From assembly GCA_018821435.1 (NCBI GenBank), contig JAHJME010000037.1, positions 62,001-126,000 of the forward strand: 64,000 nt of DNA. The letters are read 5' to 3'. The position numbers were made by a program, and so were the translations under genes. The notes beneath the pieces were generated by a model. That model was not told the DNA's origin. It ran no database searches and was given only the letters and a program-made list of their open reading frames with translations. Positions 28,181 to 36,222 of this stretch are shown here, piece after piece (position 1 is the stretch's first letter; every line of letters starts with the position of its first letter). The stretch is from Alphaproteobacteria bacterium (lineage in GTDB: Bacteria > Pseudomonadota > Alphaproteobacteria > Caulobacterales > Caulobacteraceae).

Positions 28181-29975
28181 CGGGAGCGCCGTCCAAACTG
28201 CCAGCGACCATGACGCTGCGCTCCACACAGTGGACGCGCTGGTCCGTGGCCTGGGTGGACAGCGCCTTGAGACGACGGAACTGCAGTCCTATGCGGCTCG
28301 GGCGCCGGTGGCTGGCTGGAGGCTGGAGGTCAATTTCTCTGACCGTGTTCGCCGGATCGACGTGTTGGTGGATGCCGGCTTTCCTCGGACCGAACCCCGC
28401 GTGGCGCTGGTCGACCGGCCTGAATTCCTGGCTTGGACCCACGTGGAGCAGGACGGTGTCCTTTGCTTGCTGACCAGCGCCTCCGAAATTTCGCCGCAGA
28501 ATCCGGCTGGCGTCGTTTCCGTCCTTCTGGGCGAAGCGTCCGACCTGGTGGAGGATTTGCTGGCTGGACGCCTCGACGGCGATTTCGAGACCGAGTTCCT
28601 GTCTTACTGGGACTGGTCCGCCTCTGAGGGGGCGCCGCCTGTCCGCAGTCTCGTCTCGCCCCGGGGGCCCACCCGCAAAATTCGGCTCTGGCGCGGCAAG
28701 GACTTCTATCTCGTCGCCGACTGTGATGCCGATCTCCAGGCTTGGCTTGACGCGATCAACAGCGCCACGGACGGCAAACACAACTTCGAAGACGCGATCC
28801 TGCTATGGCGCGATCGGCCGCCACGACCGCCGTATCCGGAAACAGGGGCCGATCTCCAGGCCCTTTGCGGTGCTGAGGATGCGGCGCTGATCCGCGAGGT
28901 GGCTGGCGCGCAGGCGGACAGGCTGTTGGCATTGATCGGCGCCCGCACCGCCAACGGCGCCGCGCTGGGTGCGCTCTTCCTGAAGCCACAGGCCGGCAGC
29001 ACGCGGGGCGGGGGGCCGCGTCCGGCGCGCCTGCAGAAAGGATTCCGCCCGGGACACGCGCCGCCCGAGGTGGTCGGCCAGCGGCTGTTGGCGGGCGCGA
29101 TCGCGCTCCGATCTTCGGTGCAGCGTGTGGATCCCGCCTGGGTGCATGGTCGGGATCAGGACGCGCGACAGGCGGTGCTGGGCAAGGCCAGGGTGACGTT
29201 CCTGGGGTGTGGATCCCTGGGCGCACCGGTCGCGATCATGCTGGCCCAGGCGGGTGTCGGCCAGATGCGGTTGGTGGATCCGGACGTCATGACCAGCGGG
29301 ATCATCGGACGGCATCCGCTTGGGGCGAAGCAGCTCAGGCAGGCGAAGGCTTCGGCTCTCAAGGGTCGCATCCAGCAGGCTCTTCCGCACATCTCCGTCG
29401 ACGCTTATCCGGTCCACTGGCAGGACCTGGCGCCAGAGACGGACGTGTTCGATTGCGATCTGATTGTCGCGGCCATTGGCGGCTGGTCGGCTGAGGGCGC
29501 GCTGAACGCCGAACAGCTGACCAGGGCCAGCGTTCCGCCGATCGTCTACGGCTGGACCGAGGCGCACGCTTGCGCCGGCCAGGCCGTGCTGGTCGGCCGA
29601 GGCGGCGGCTGCCTCCAGTGTGGCCTGGATGCGCATGGCCGGGCGTTGCTGCCGGTGACCCGCTGGCCAGAAGCATCGGCGGTCTTCCAGGAGCCCGCAT
29701 GTGGCGCGGTGTTCCAGCCCTACGGCGCGGTCGAACTCACCAACACGGTGACCCTGGTGGCGAGCCTTGCGCTTGAGGCCCTGCTTGGCGAGGTCGAGCC
29801 GGGGGCCCACCGGATCTGGATTGGCCCTGAGCGAAGCCTGTTGCGCCTTGGCGGAGCGTGGTCGCCGGCGTGGGCCGCGTTGGGTGTGGCGACGCCGACG
29901 GGCGGGGGTGTCCACGAGCGATCCTGGGCCGTCCGCGAAGATTGCTGGCAATGCCAGAGGCGGGCGGTGACGTGA
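28173..29975 (+). CDS. cap2: CBASS Cap2: fused E2-E1 ubiquitin-like conjugation enzyme
   Basis: A 600-residue protein. The N-terminal half carries an E2-like domain (WRLEVNFSDRVRRIDVLVD, then WTHVEQDGVLCLL, whose Cys is the probable E2 nucleophile). The C-terminal half is a ThiF/MoeB-like adenylating E1: VTFLGCGSLGAPVAIMLAQAG (ATP loop, about 340), PLGAKQLRQAKASALKGR, FDCDLIVAAIGGWSAEG, the probable catalytic Cys in EPACGAVFQPYGAVEL, and CxxC pairs (CLQCGLD, CWQCQRR) for zinc. Cap2 joins the C-terminus of the CD-NTase to target proteins and primes its activity. It overlaps the CD-NTase gene by 8 bp and cap3 by up to 25 bp. Confidence 0.93.
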   Translation: MPDGSAVQTASDHDAALHTVDALVRGLGGQRLETTELQSYAARAPVAGWRLEVNFSDRVRRIDVLVDAGFPRTEPRVALVDRPEFLAWTHVEQDGVLCLLTSASEISPQNPAGVVSVLLGEASDLVEDLLAGRLDGDFETEFLSYWDWSASEGAPPVRSLVSPRGPTRKIRLWRGKDFYLVADCDADLQAWLDAINSATDGKHNFEDAILLWRDRPPRPPYPETGADLQALCGAEDAALIREVAGAQADRLLALIGARTANGAALGALFLKPQAGSTRGGGPRPARLQKGFRPGHAPPEVVGQRLLAGAIALRSSVQRVDPAWVHGRDQDARQAVLGKARVTFLGCGSLGAPVAIMLAQAGVGQMRLVDPDVMTSGIIGRHPLGAKQLRQAKASALKGRIQQALPHISVDAYPVHWQDLAPETDVFDCDLIVAAIGGWSAEGALNAEQLTRASVPPIVYGWTEAHACAGQAVLVGRGGGCLQCGLDAHGRALLPVTRWPEASAVFQEPACGAVFQPYGAVELTNTVTLVASLALEALLGEVEPGAHRIWIGPERSLLRLGGAWSPAWAALGVATPTGGGVHERSWAVREDCWQCQRRAVT

Positions 29976-30499
29976 TCTATCCCATCGGCACGTCCGGCAG
30001 TCGGGTTATCCTGACGCCGCCGGTGCTTGACCACCTTGCGCAACACCGGCAGCGGCGCTTCTGGCAGGCGGAGGCCGGCGGCCAACTCTTCGCGCGGCTG
30101 GACGACGGCGACATCGTGGTCACCGAAGCGACCGGCCCCAGACCTGCAGACCGCCGCGGTCGGACCTACTACCATCCAGAGAAGTCCGCCGAGCAGCTGG
30201 AGATCGACACGCGCCACCCACAGGGGCTTCACTTCGTGGGCGATTGGCACACCCATCCCCAGGCCTATCCGGATCCGTCGGCGTCTGACCTGGCCAGCAT
30301 CGCCGACGCGGTGCGCCGTTCGCGCCACGATCTCAACGGGTTCGTGCTTCTGGTAGTCGGCACCCTCGATCCGCCCGATGGCCTGCATGTTTCGGTCCAT
30401 GACGGCAAAGTCGGATATCGTCTGTCGCCCGCTCCGGCGACCCGCGTTGAACTGTGCCCGACGCCGGGTAAGCTCGCGCCCCGGATCAGGTTTATCTGA
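29951..30499 (+). CDS. cap3: CBASS Cap3: JAB/JAMM isopeptidase
   Basis: A 182-residue zinc isopeptidase that reverses Cap2-made conjugates. The JAMM signature is complete: the upstream glutamate in EAGGQLFARL and the metal motif GDWHTHPQAYPDPSASDL (H-x-H-x(8)-S-x2-D type). It is the last gene of the CBASS operon. Start alternatives: ATG at 29951 (25-bp overlap with cap2) or GTG at 29972, which gives a 4-bp GTGA overlap typical of coupled genes. CapV, CD-NTase, Cap2 and Cap3 together make this a type II short-operon CBASS. Confidence 0.93.
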   Translation: MPEAGGDVIYPIGTSGSRVILTPPVLDHLAQHRQRRFWQAEAGGQLFARLDDGDIVVTEATGPRPADRRGRTYYHPEKSAEQLEIDTRHPQGLHFVGDWHTHPQAYPDPSASDLASIADAVRRSRHDLNGFVLLVVGTLDPPDGLHVSVHDGKVGYRLSPAPATRVELCPTPGKLAPRIRFI

Positions 30500-30591
30500 A
30501 GGCGTCGATGATCCTCGTGGGGGTCTCCCAGGGTAGCGCGTCCCCAACCCTGAAGACGTCGAGGGCAGAGCGGCCAAGCCGATTCCCAAAG

Positions 30592-30882
30592 TTACGGTCG
30601 AACTGGTCGGGAGCGCCGTTGGCGCACGTCTGGAGCCGGTGCACGCGCAATGAGCGCGGCGTCGGAGGCTCGGCGCCTGGCCACCAGCCAGTCTTCCACC
30701 TCGCCCAGGTCCCAGACCACGCATCGCGCGGTGAGGTTGAACCGGCGGGGGAATTCGCCGCGCTGCTCCAACTCGTAGATCGTGGTGTCGGCGAGCGGCA
30801 CAATCCTCCGAAGTTCCGCACGACGGATCGTGCGGTGACCGACGAAGCTTCGTGGTTCGGAGCGTGGGGTGTCCAAGTTCAT
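30592..30882 (-). CDS. AlpA-family (MerR-like HTH) phage/island regulator
   Basis: A 96-residue DNA-binding protein: SFVGHRTIRRAELRRIVPLADTTIYELEQRG is the AlpA-type winged HTH with its typical RRAELRRIVPLADTTIY core, followed by FPRRFNLTARCVVWDLGEVEDWL. AlpA proteins act as transcriptional activators or excisionases for prophage-like islands and often control the cognate integrase. The ATG at 30882 has CGGAG 8 nt upstream. It lies just past the CBASS operon on the opposite strand, so it may mark the right part of the CBASS island. Confidence 0.88.
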   Translation of the reverse strand: MNLDTPRSEPRSFVGHRTIRRAELRRIVPLADTTIYELEQRGEFPRRFNLTARCVVWDLGEVEDWLVARRRASDAALIARAPAPDVRQRRSRPVRP

Positions 30883-31022
30883 CGCTCGATCTCCGCTCTC
30901 CGGGTTGGGGCGACTCACCATGTTGGGGCGTCTGGCCGCCGGGAAGGACGTAGACTCACGCGGCGCCGCAGAGCTGGCCCTTTTAATGGGCGGATTTTCT
31001 CCGATGCGACCGAGCCGGCGCA

Positions 31023-31367
31023 ATGACAGGGCCGACGGGCTATCCGGTGACGCCCGACGGCCGGTACTTCGTCGTTCGCGGGCGGCTTTGGAGACGGGCC
31101 GATCCCAACCTCGATCCGGCCGTGGCCAAGGCCTTGGTGTCGAACCTCATGTCGGCGCGGCGGGCCGTGGGCCTCGCCAAGCGGAACGGGGACCGGGAGG
31201 CCGAGGCGCAGGCACACCGGGCCGTCGATGACGCCAAGCAGGCGCTCGGCGAGCGGGGGCCGGTCTGGTGGACGGACGGCGCGCCGGATCTGAATCGCCA
31301 CATGGCGCGGACCACGCCCTGCGCCGCGTGGTTCGCGGGGTTGGACGCTGCGCCGTCGGCCAGGTGA
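31023..31367 (+). CDS. Conserved hypothetical protein
   Basis: A 114-residue protein of a family that I recognise from alphaproteobacterial genomes but whose function is unknown. It begins MTGPTGYPVTPDGRYFVVRGRLWRR, continues through a charged helix (KALVSNLMSARRAVGLAKR, then AVDDAKQALGERG) and has a WWTDGAPDLNRHM segment. No signal peptide, membrane helix or known catalytic motif. It has its own upstream region divergent from the AlpA gene. Confidence 0.75.
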   Translation: MTGPTGYPVTPDGRYFVVRGRLWRRADPNLDPAVAKALVSNLMSARRAVGLAKRNGDREAEAQAHRAVDDAKQALGERGPVWWTDGAPDLNRHMARTTPCAAWFAGLDAAPSAR

Positions 31368-31429
31368 GCTGTCGTCTCGGCCCGACTTGGCCGATTGGTC
31401 GGCGAGGCCCTGTCGCCTATCATCGGCGG

Positions 31430-31645
31430 ATGAACGGTGGCGTGGCATGGCTGCTCGAGCTGCGGCTACGGGCGCGGGGCAATCCGGAAGGCCGGGCGAT
31501 CGTCGATCGCTGCCTGGCGCTGGTGGCCCGCGCGGCGTCCACGTCCGACCCGGAAGAGCTGAAGGCGATCGCCACGGAGGTGCGCCGGCTGGACGACGAT
31601 CTCGCCCTGCGCTTCGGCGCGCCGAAGCGGGCCGTCGTCCAGTAA
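31430..31645 (+). CDS. Small hypothetical helical protein
   Basis: A 71-residue protein (MNGGVAWLLELRLRARGNPE at the start) predicted mainly helical, ending RFGAPKRAVVQ. Codon use is consistent with the neighbours (GC-rich third positions), supporting coding. No domain recognised. A CATCGGCGG stretch before the ATG is a weak ribosome-binding site. It faces the convergent small gene at 31653 with only 7 bp between. Confidence 0.6.
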   Translation: MNGGVAWLLELRLRARGNPEGRAIVDRCLALVARAASTSDPEELKAIATEVRRLDDDLALRFGAPKRAVVQ

Positions 31646-31652
31646 CCACCGA

Positions 31653-31835
31653 CTATTGAACGACCGTGCGGTCCTCGCGCTCGGACCGGCTGTTGAGGAG
31701 CTTCGCCGTGTGCTCCGCGTCTTCTTCGGAGAGACCGGTCTGGCGCGTCATGGCGATGACCGCGACCTCGCCGGTCCAGATGTCGGTGACCCTGAAGCCC
31801 CCGGCGTCCGGGCGGGTCACGAAGCGCTGCGTCAT
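31653..31835 (-). CDS. Small protein with a GFxVxDIxTGE...SExDAE domain
   Basis: A 60-residue protein consisting almost entirely of a domain also found at the C-terminus of the protein at 40184-40522. The shared pattern is RF..-PD..GF.V.DI.TGE.A....-G.SE.DAE..A..LN.R, with about 24 identities over 47 aligned residues by eye. No name is known to me for this domain. The acidic SEEDAEHTAKLLNSR helix at the end suggests a small alpha+beta fold. Function unknown; two paralogues within 9 kb in a mobile-looking region argue that it is real. Confidence 0.7.
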   Translation of the reverse strand: MTQRFVTRPDAGGFRVTDIWTGEVAVIAMTRQTGLSEEDAEHTAKLLNSRSEREDRTVVQ

Positions 31836-31955
31836 GGGGCGATGATGCCGCGCGCGCGGCCGGCCGCCAAGAGACCCGGAGACAGAAACCTGGGGAGGAT
31901 CGTCACCGGCCCTGAGCGTTGGGGTGGTCCGACCCCTGCCGACGGGCCGCGGCCG

Positions 31956-32150
31956 TCAGGGCCCGTGGCGGGCCTGCAAGGCGCGGGCGTAGTCGTGATC
32001 CGCGCAGTCCGCCCCCGGCGCCAGCTCGAACTCGACGGCGGTCTCCCAGCAGGCGGCGCGCCGATGCTCGCGGGCGACGGCGACAGCCAGGACGACGCAG
32101 ATCCCGGCCAGCGCCACGCAGCAGAGGGCGAGAAGGCGGGCGGGCGTCAG
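31956..32150 (-). CDS. Possible small membrane protein (non-ATG start)
   Basis: A 64-codon open frame beginning 3 nt after the stop of the upstream small gene. It encodes TPARLLALCCVALAGICVV, a credible single membrane helix or signal anchor, then a charged tail (WETAVEFELAPGADCADHDY) ending ARHGP. There is no ATG: the best start is a CTG at 32150 coupled to the preceding TAG, or a GTG eleven codons in. Third-position GC bias fits a gene. Listed with low confidence. Confidence 0.35.
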   Translation of the reverse strand: MTPARLLALCCVALAGICVVLAVAVAREHRRAACWETAVEFELAPGADCADHDYARALQARHGP

Positions 32151-32153
32151 GGC

Positions 32154-32390
32154 CTATTTCTTCGGCACAGGCTCGGTCCCCGGCGCGCCGCACTTGGCGA
32201 ACTTCTTGGTCTTGGTGTCGCGGCACTTTCCGGCGGCCGGGGCCGCGGCGGCCTTGCACTTCTCGGCCGCCACGAACTTGCCCGCGTCACGGCATTTGCC
32301 GGCGGCGTCGAGGGCGGGTGCGGCGGTGGCGGCGCCAGCGAGGCCGGCGGCGAAGGCCAGGGTGACGACGAGGCTGAGGGTGCGGCGCAT
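32154..32390 (-). CDS. Small secreted lysine/cysteine-rich protein
   Basis: A 78-residue protein with a clear Sec signal peptide (MRRTLSLVVTLAFAAGLAGAATAAP) and a mature part containing repeated K-C-(R/K) units: AGKCRDAGKFVAAEKCK and AGKCRDTKTKKFAKCG. The C...K pattern recalls PsiF-type repeats and is common in exported alphaproteobacterial proteins of unknown function. Four evenly spaced cysteines may form disulfides or bind metal. The ATG is preceded by a purine-rich GGAGAG. Confidence 0.75.
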   Translation of the reverse strand: MRRTLSLVVTLAFAAGLAGAATAAPALDAAGKCRDAGKFVAAEKCKAAAAPAAGKCRDTKTKKFAKCGAPGTEPVPKK

Positions 32391-32457
32391 GAGACTCTCC
32401 GGAACGGTCAGGGGAGCCTAGACCCGCTTGCCGCGCACGCGGAAGTCTCTGTTGCGA

Positions 32458-32847
32458 TCAGCTGTCGTTTTCGGGCGGCTCGTAGCCGGGCTCGCCGGGT
32501 TTCGGCTTCTGGCCGCCGCCGGGCGCCTTCCAGGGCGCGGGGCGCAAGGTGTCGGGGTCGAGGCCCCGCTTCCAGTTGCGATCGGGACCGATACCGCCGC
32601 CCGGCGCGATGGAGCGACCGCCGCCGGGCGCGATGGACTGGCCGCCCCCAGGCGCAATGGAGCGTCCGCCGCCCGGCCCGATCGACTGTCCGCCGCCCGG
32701 GGCGATCGACCGGCCGCCGCCCGGCGCGATGGAGTCGCAGCCGCCCGGCGCGATGGAGCCGGGCTTGCAGTCCTTCCAGGCCTGGGCGCCGGCGCTGCCG
32801 GCCGAGGCGAGCACGAGGGCGGCGGAGAGGATGAGGGCGCGGCGCAT
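32458..32847 (-). CDS. Secreted repeat protein with tandem SIAPGGG(R/Q) units
   Basis: A 129-residue protein with a signal peptide ending near SAGAQAWKD. The mature part is a run of about eight 8-residue units of the type (D/R/Q)SIAPGGG (residues about 30-90, 24-bp DNA repeats at roughly 32595-32775). It is followed by a proline/glycine-rich tail (PWKAPGGGQKPKPGEPGYEPP). The single early cysteine pair (CKPG, GGCD) may form a disulfide. No enzyme motif; it is likely an extended cell-envelope or extracellular protein. Start ATG at 32847 preceded by GGAGG; an earlier in-frame ATG (32889) lacks one. Confidence 0.8.
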   Translation of the reverse strand: MRRALILSAALVLASAGSAGAQAWKDCKPGSIAPGGCDSIAPGGGRSIAPGGGQSIGPGGGRSIAPGGGQSIAPGGGRSIAPGGGIGPDRNWKRGLDPDTLRPAPWKAPGGGQKPKPGEPGYEPPENDS

Positions 32848-32930
32848 GGAAACCTCCGGTGTACGGCAGAGCTTAGACCGGGATGGCACGGGACGGGAAG
32901 CCGGGTCGCCGGAGCCCGACGCGGTGTCGC

Positions 32931-33692
32931 TCAGAGCAGGGATTGCTGGGCGGGTCCGGCGCGGGGCAGTGGCGGCGCGTCGCCCCGGCGGCGCAGCTCC
33001 GTCGCCGCGCTGAAGCGGACGTCTTGGTCGCGATCTGCGGCCAGGGTGCGCAGGGCCGCGTCGGGAAGGTCCGTCCAGGGCTTGCCGCGATGCTCGCCGG
33101 CCGGGACCCGCGGCAGCAGGCCAGGCTCACGGCTCCAGGCCAGCAGCTCTTCGAGGGAGGCGGCGTTTAGGAGGTCGCGCAGGTGGTGGGCCGTGACGTA
33201 GGCGTCCGGCAGCGCGCGGTGGGCCGGCAGGCCAAGCGCGTGGACGAGGCCTTCGGGGTGGCGCTGGTAGCGCAGCATCTGGTTGGAGAAGCGGGGCAGG
33301 TGCGGCCAGACCCGCAGCGCGCATTTCCAGGTACAGATCCACGCCGCGCTCCCGGTGAGGGCGGGACGGCAGAAGCGCTGCTCGAAGGCGGCGCGGTGCG
33401 CCGCCAGCGCCAGCACGCCGCCGGCGGGGCGCAGCACCTGCGGCGCCGCGGCCTTCCAGAACGGTGCGTCGACCACCTGGGCGTCGAGGATGTGATGGAT
33501 CGCCATGGTGTCCGGCGATATCGGGCGGCCGGGATTGATGAACCGGGCGCCGCGCTCTTCGCCCACGCGCCACCGGCCGTGCGGATCGCGCACGACGTCC
33601 TGCCAGCCGATCTCGCAGACGTCGTACGGGCCGTTTCCGGCGGTCTCGAGGTCGATGACCCGGACGCGGGGAAGGGGCGGGACTGGGATCAA
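32931..33692 (-). CDS. DEDDh-type 3'-5' exonuclease (ExoX-like)
   Basis: A 253-residue protein with an RNase T/DnaQ-like exonuclease domain. Motif I is RVIDLETAGNG (D-x-E), and later elements include VLALAAHRAAFEQRF (motif II region, Asp replaced by Ala-His-Arg context) and LPDAYVTAHHLRDLL with the terminal H-x4-D-like motif (HRALPDAY). The C-terminal 70 residues (LEELLAWSREPGLLPRVPAG, GKPWTDLPDAALRTLAADRD) match the extension seen in caulobacter ExoX-like proteins. It lies before dinB, though on the other strand, suggesting a DNA-repair neighbourhood. Confidence 0.85.
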   Translation of the reverse strand: MIPVPPLPRVRVIDLETAGNGPYDVCEIGWQDVVRDPHGRWRVGEERGARFINPGRPISPDTMAIHHILDAQVVDAPFWKAAAPQVLRPAGGVLALAAHRAAFEQRFCRPALTGSAAWICTWKCALRVWPHLPRFSNQMLRYQRHPEGLVHALGLPAHRALPDAYVTAHHLRDLLNAASLEELLAWSREPGLLPRVPAGEHRGKPWTDLPDAALRTLAADRDQDVRFSAATELRRRGDAPPLPRAGPAQQSLL

Positions 33693-33832
33693 GGCCTTCG
33701 GGGGGCTGCGGCGCGGGCGCTGGATATGGGGGCGGCGCAGGCGACCGGCGAGCGGCCGCTGCGCTCGGAGCGTCCATCCGCCGCGGACGACGTGGCCTGC
33801 GAATCCAGCTTCGATCGGCGTGAGGGGGCCCC

Positions 33833-34138
33833 ATGAAGCAATACGCCGGCGAGGAGATCATCCGGATCATGCGGGATATGCCGCCGGCGCTGGTGGATGG
33901 CCTGCGTGAGGCCGCGCCCGAACACCGGATCACCGAATACGAGGCGCGCTGGTGGGGCTTCCTGCAGTTTGCGCGGACGGACGGCTACGAGGGCCTGGAA
34001 TTCGTCATTCCGGTGAGCGGCGGGGTGGGCGCGCCGCAGACTTTCCTGGACTACGTCCTCAGCGTGCGGGGCGCGGACATGCGGGCCGGGCTCGTCCGTC
34101 GGACCTGGCCGGAGACGGGATTCGACAAGGCGGCCTGA
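33833..34138 (+). CDS. Hypothetical protein, 101 residues
   Basis: A small acidic protein beginning MKQYAGEEIIRIMRDMPPAL, with YEARWWGFLQFARTDGYEGLEF in the middle and a conserved-looking GGVGAPQTFLDYVLSVRGADM segment. No signal peptide, membrane helix or known motif. The ATG has GAGGGGGC just upstream. It ends 2 nt before the palindrome that precedes dinB and may share transcription with dinB. Confidence 0.65.
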   Translation: MKQYAGEEIIRIMRDMPPALVDGLREAAPEHRITEYEARWWGFLQFARTDGYEGLEFVIPVSGGVGAPQTFLDYVLSVRGADMRAGLVRRTWPETGFDKAA

Positions 34139-34140
34139 GT

Positions 34141-34153
34141 GGGGAAATTCCCC
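34141..34153. promoter_or_regulatory. Perfect palindrome upstream of dinB
   Basis: GGGGAA-A-TTCCCC is a perfect 13-bp dyad 30 bp before the dinB GTG. It sits where an operator would be expected. It does not match the alphaproteobacterial LexA box (GTTC-N7-GTTC). Confidence 0.35.
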
Positions 34154-34182
34154 TTTCGTTCTCATCCTGCTAGTCTTGCGCC

Positions 34183-35259
34183 GTGAACGCCCCGGTCCGC
34201 AAGATCATCCACGTCGACATGGACGCCTTCTTCGCCTCGGTGGAGCAGCGCGATGATCCGAGCCTTCGGGGCCGACCTCTGGCCGTGGGGCATGGCGCCC
34301 GGCGCGGTGTGGTCGCGGCGGCCAGCTACGAGGCCCGGCAGTTCGGGGTGCGCTCGGCGATGCCCTCGACGACGGCGCTACGCAAATGCCCGGAACTGCT
34401 GTTCGTGCCGCCCCGGTTCGAGGTCTACCGGGCGGTGTCGAAGCAGATTCACGCGATCTTCGCCGACTACACGCCGCTGATCGAGCCGCTGTCCCTGGAC
34501 GAAGCCTATCTCGATGTGACCGCGAACCTGCGGGGGCTGCCGACCGCGTCGGAGACCGCCTCGGAAATCCGTGCGAGGATCCTGGCCGAGACGGGCCTGA
34601 CGGCCTCGGCGGGGATTTCCTACAACAAGTTCCTGGCCAAGCTGGCGTCGGACCATCGCAAGCCCAACGGCCAGCATGTGGTGGCGCCTGGGCGCGGCGA
34701 AGCGTTCGTGGAGGGCCTGCCGGTCGGGCGCTTCCACGGGGTTGGGCCGGTGACGGCGGAGAAGATGGCGCGGCTGGGATTGCACACGGGGGCAGACCTG
34801 CGGGCCCAGTCCCTGGCGTGGCTCCAGCAGCACTTTGGCCGGTCCGGCGGCTGGTACTACGCGATCTCGCGCGGCGAGGACGATCGGGCGGTCAATCCGA
34901 ACCGCGAGCGCAAGTCGTCGGGTTCGGAAACCACCTTCCAGGACGACCTCACCGACCCTGACGCCATCCGCGCCGGCGTGGCCGAGATGGCCGACGACGT
35001 TTGGGCTTGGTGCGAAACGACCGGCTCGCGTGGGCGGACTGTCACGGTGAAGATCAAGTGGGCAGACTTCCAGCAATCGACGCGGAGCCGGTCGCTGCCG
35101 CGGCCCGTGGAAAGCCGCGAGGATCTTCGCGCCGTGGCGCGGGGCCTGATCAATTCGGTCTTCCCGCCGCCCAAGGGCATTCGCCTCGTCGGCGTCACCC
35201 TGTCGAACTTCGCGGCCGAGCCGGCGGCAGCCGCCGGGGAGTTCGCCCTGACGGGCTAA
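34183..35259 (+). CDS. dinB: DNA polymerase IV (Y-family)
   Basis: A 358-residue translesion polymerase. Catalytic motifs: HVDMDAFFASVEQ (about 10-22, first Asp) and PLSLDEAYLDVT (about 104, the D-E pair). Also present are YEARQFGVRSAMPSTTA, the little-finger domain start SETTFQDDLTD and IKWADFQQSTRSRSL. The C-terminus ends at ALTG without an obvious QxxLx(L/F) clamp-binding peptide, so beta-clamp contact may be made elsewhere. The start is a GTG preceded by a weak ribosome-binding site. A palindrome, not a consensus SOS box, lies upstream. Confidence 0.95.
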   Translation: MNAPVRKIIHVDMDAFFASVEQRDDPSLRGRPLAVGHGARRGVVAAASYEARQFGVRSAMPSTTALRKCPELLFVPPRFEVYRAVSKQIHAIFADYTPLIEPLSLDEAYLDVTANLRGLPTASETASEIRARILAETGLTASAGISYNKFLAKLASDHRKPNGQHVVAPGRGEAFVEGLPVGRFHGVGPVTAEKMARLGLHTGADLRAQSLAWLQQHFGRSGGWYYAISRGEDDRAVNPNRERKSSGSETTFQDDLTDPDAIRAGVAEMADDVWAWCETTGSRGRTVTVKIKWADFQQSTRSRSLPRPVESREDLRAVARGLINSVFPPPKGIRLVGVTLSNFAAEPAAAAGEFALTG

Positions 35260-35414
35260 CCCTTCCGGTCGCCGCGGTCGCTCTGGCCCGGCTTCGCCGG
35301 CCTCGTCGAATGCTGGACGGGGTTCCGCTGGCGCCGGGTCGCCCGCGGTTTGGGTCCGGCGCGGGGTGAACCTACGTCCTCCCAGGTCCGCGCCTGGGGG
35401 CCTATGTCGTCGCG

Positions 35415-36188
35415 ATGCCCGACTCGCCGCCTGTGCCCGCCATTCTTGCGGAGCCCGCCCTGGACACCGGAATCGCCACCCTGGAGGTCCGCGGCGCCCG
35501 GGTCGTTCTCGACCGGGATCTGGCGCGGCTGTTCGGGGTGGAGACCCGGCGGCTGAACGAGCAGCTGCGGCGCAACCTCTCTCGCTTTGACGGCTACGCC
35601 TTCCAGCTGAGCGACGTGGAGGTCGCGCACTTGATGTCGCAATTTGCGACATCAAGTTCGGGGTGGGGCGGCTTGCGCAAACGCCCGTGGGCCTTCACCG
35701 AGCATGGGGTGGTGATGGCCGCGACCATCCTCAACTCGGAGGCGGCGATCACCGCCATGCGGCTTGTGGTGGAGGTGTTCGTGGCGGCGCGGCGGGCGGG
35801 TGCGTTGCCTGTGGCCGCCACGGGGCTCGGGCCTCGGCTGCAACGGACGCTGGAGCGGCTGCTGGACACGGTCGTGGACCAGCGCGGCCAGACCACGGTG
35901 CGCGAGGAGGCGCAGGCGCTGATCGCCCAGTCGATCCAGCACCTGAAGGACCGGCTCGGGCGGCCTGGACTTGAGAACGAGGAGCTGGCGGCCCGCGCCA
36001 CCAAGCTGCTGGCGGAGGCGGAGCTGGCCAAGGCGACCGCCGCCAAGAGCCAGGCCGAGGCCAGCGAGATCGAGTTCCGGCTCCTGGCGCGCCGGCTGCG
36101 CCTGGTCATCGAGGCCGAGCGGGCCTTCGCGGCGGGGCAGACGGACGCGTTCCTGGCGGTGCTGGAGGACCTGGGGCGGGGCGGGTGA
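35415..36188 (+). CDS. ORF6N-domain DNA-binding protein
   Basis: A 257-residue phage-type protein. The ORF6N domain (about 15-110) is seen as VVLDRDLARLFGVETRRLNEQLRRN, then FDGYAFQLSDVE and RPWAFTEHGVVMAATILNSEAAI. The C-terminal half is a long charged coiled coil (EELAARATKLLAEAELAKATAA and onward). ORF6N proteins are found in phages and islands, and are thought to bind DNA as antirepressor-like regulators. It is upstream of and convergent with the MBL-fold gene. Confidence 0.9.
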   Translation: MPDSPPVPAILAEPALDTGIATLEVRGARVVLDRDLARLFGVETRRLNEQLRRNLSRFDGYAFQLSDVEVAHLMSQFATSSSGWGGLRKRPWAFTEHGVVMAATILNSEAAITAMRLVVEVFVAARRAGALPVAATGLGPRLQRTLERLLDTVVDQRGQTTVREEAQALIAQSIQHLKDRLGRPGLENEELAARATKLLAEAELAKATAAKSQAEASEIEFRLLARRLRLVIEAERAFAAGQTDAFLAVLEDLGRGG

Positions 36189-36222
36189 CCTCGCAGAAAA
36201 AGGGGACAGACGCCCCCCCGGC

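Noticed and set aside
32595..32775. The 24-bp tandem repeats considered as a CRISPR-like or minisatellite non-coding array.
   Set aside because: They are in frame, encode SIAPGGG units within a signal-peptide protein, and have no unique spacers.
34141..34182. A possible SOS (LexA) box before dinB.
   Set aside because: Only GTTC is found once; the second GTTC at the required spacing is absent. The palindrome there is of another type.
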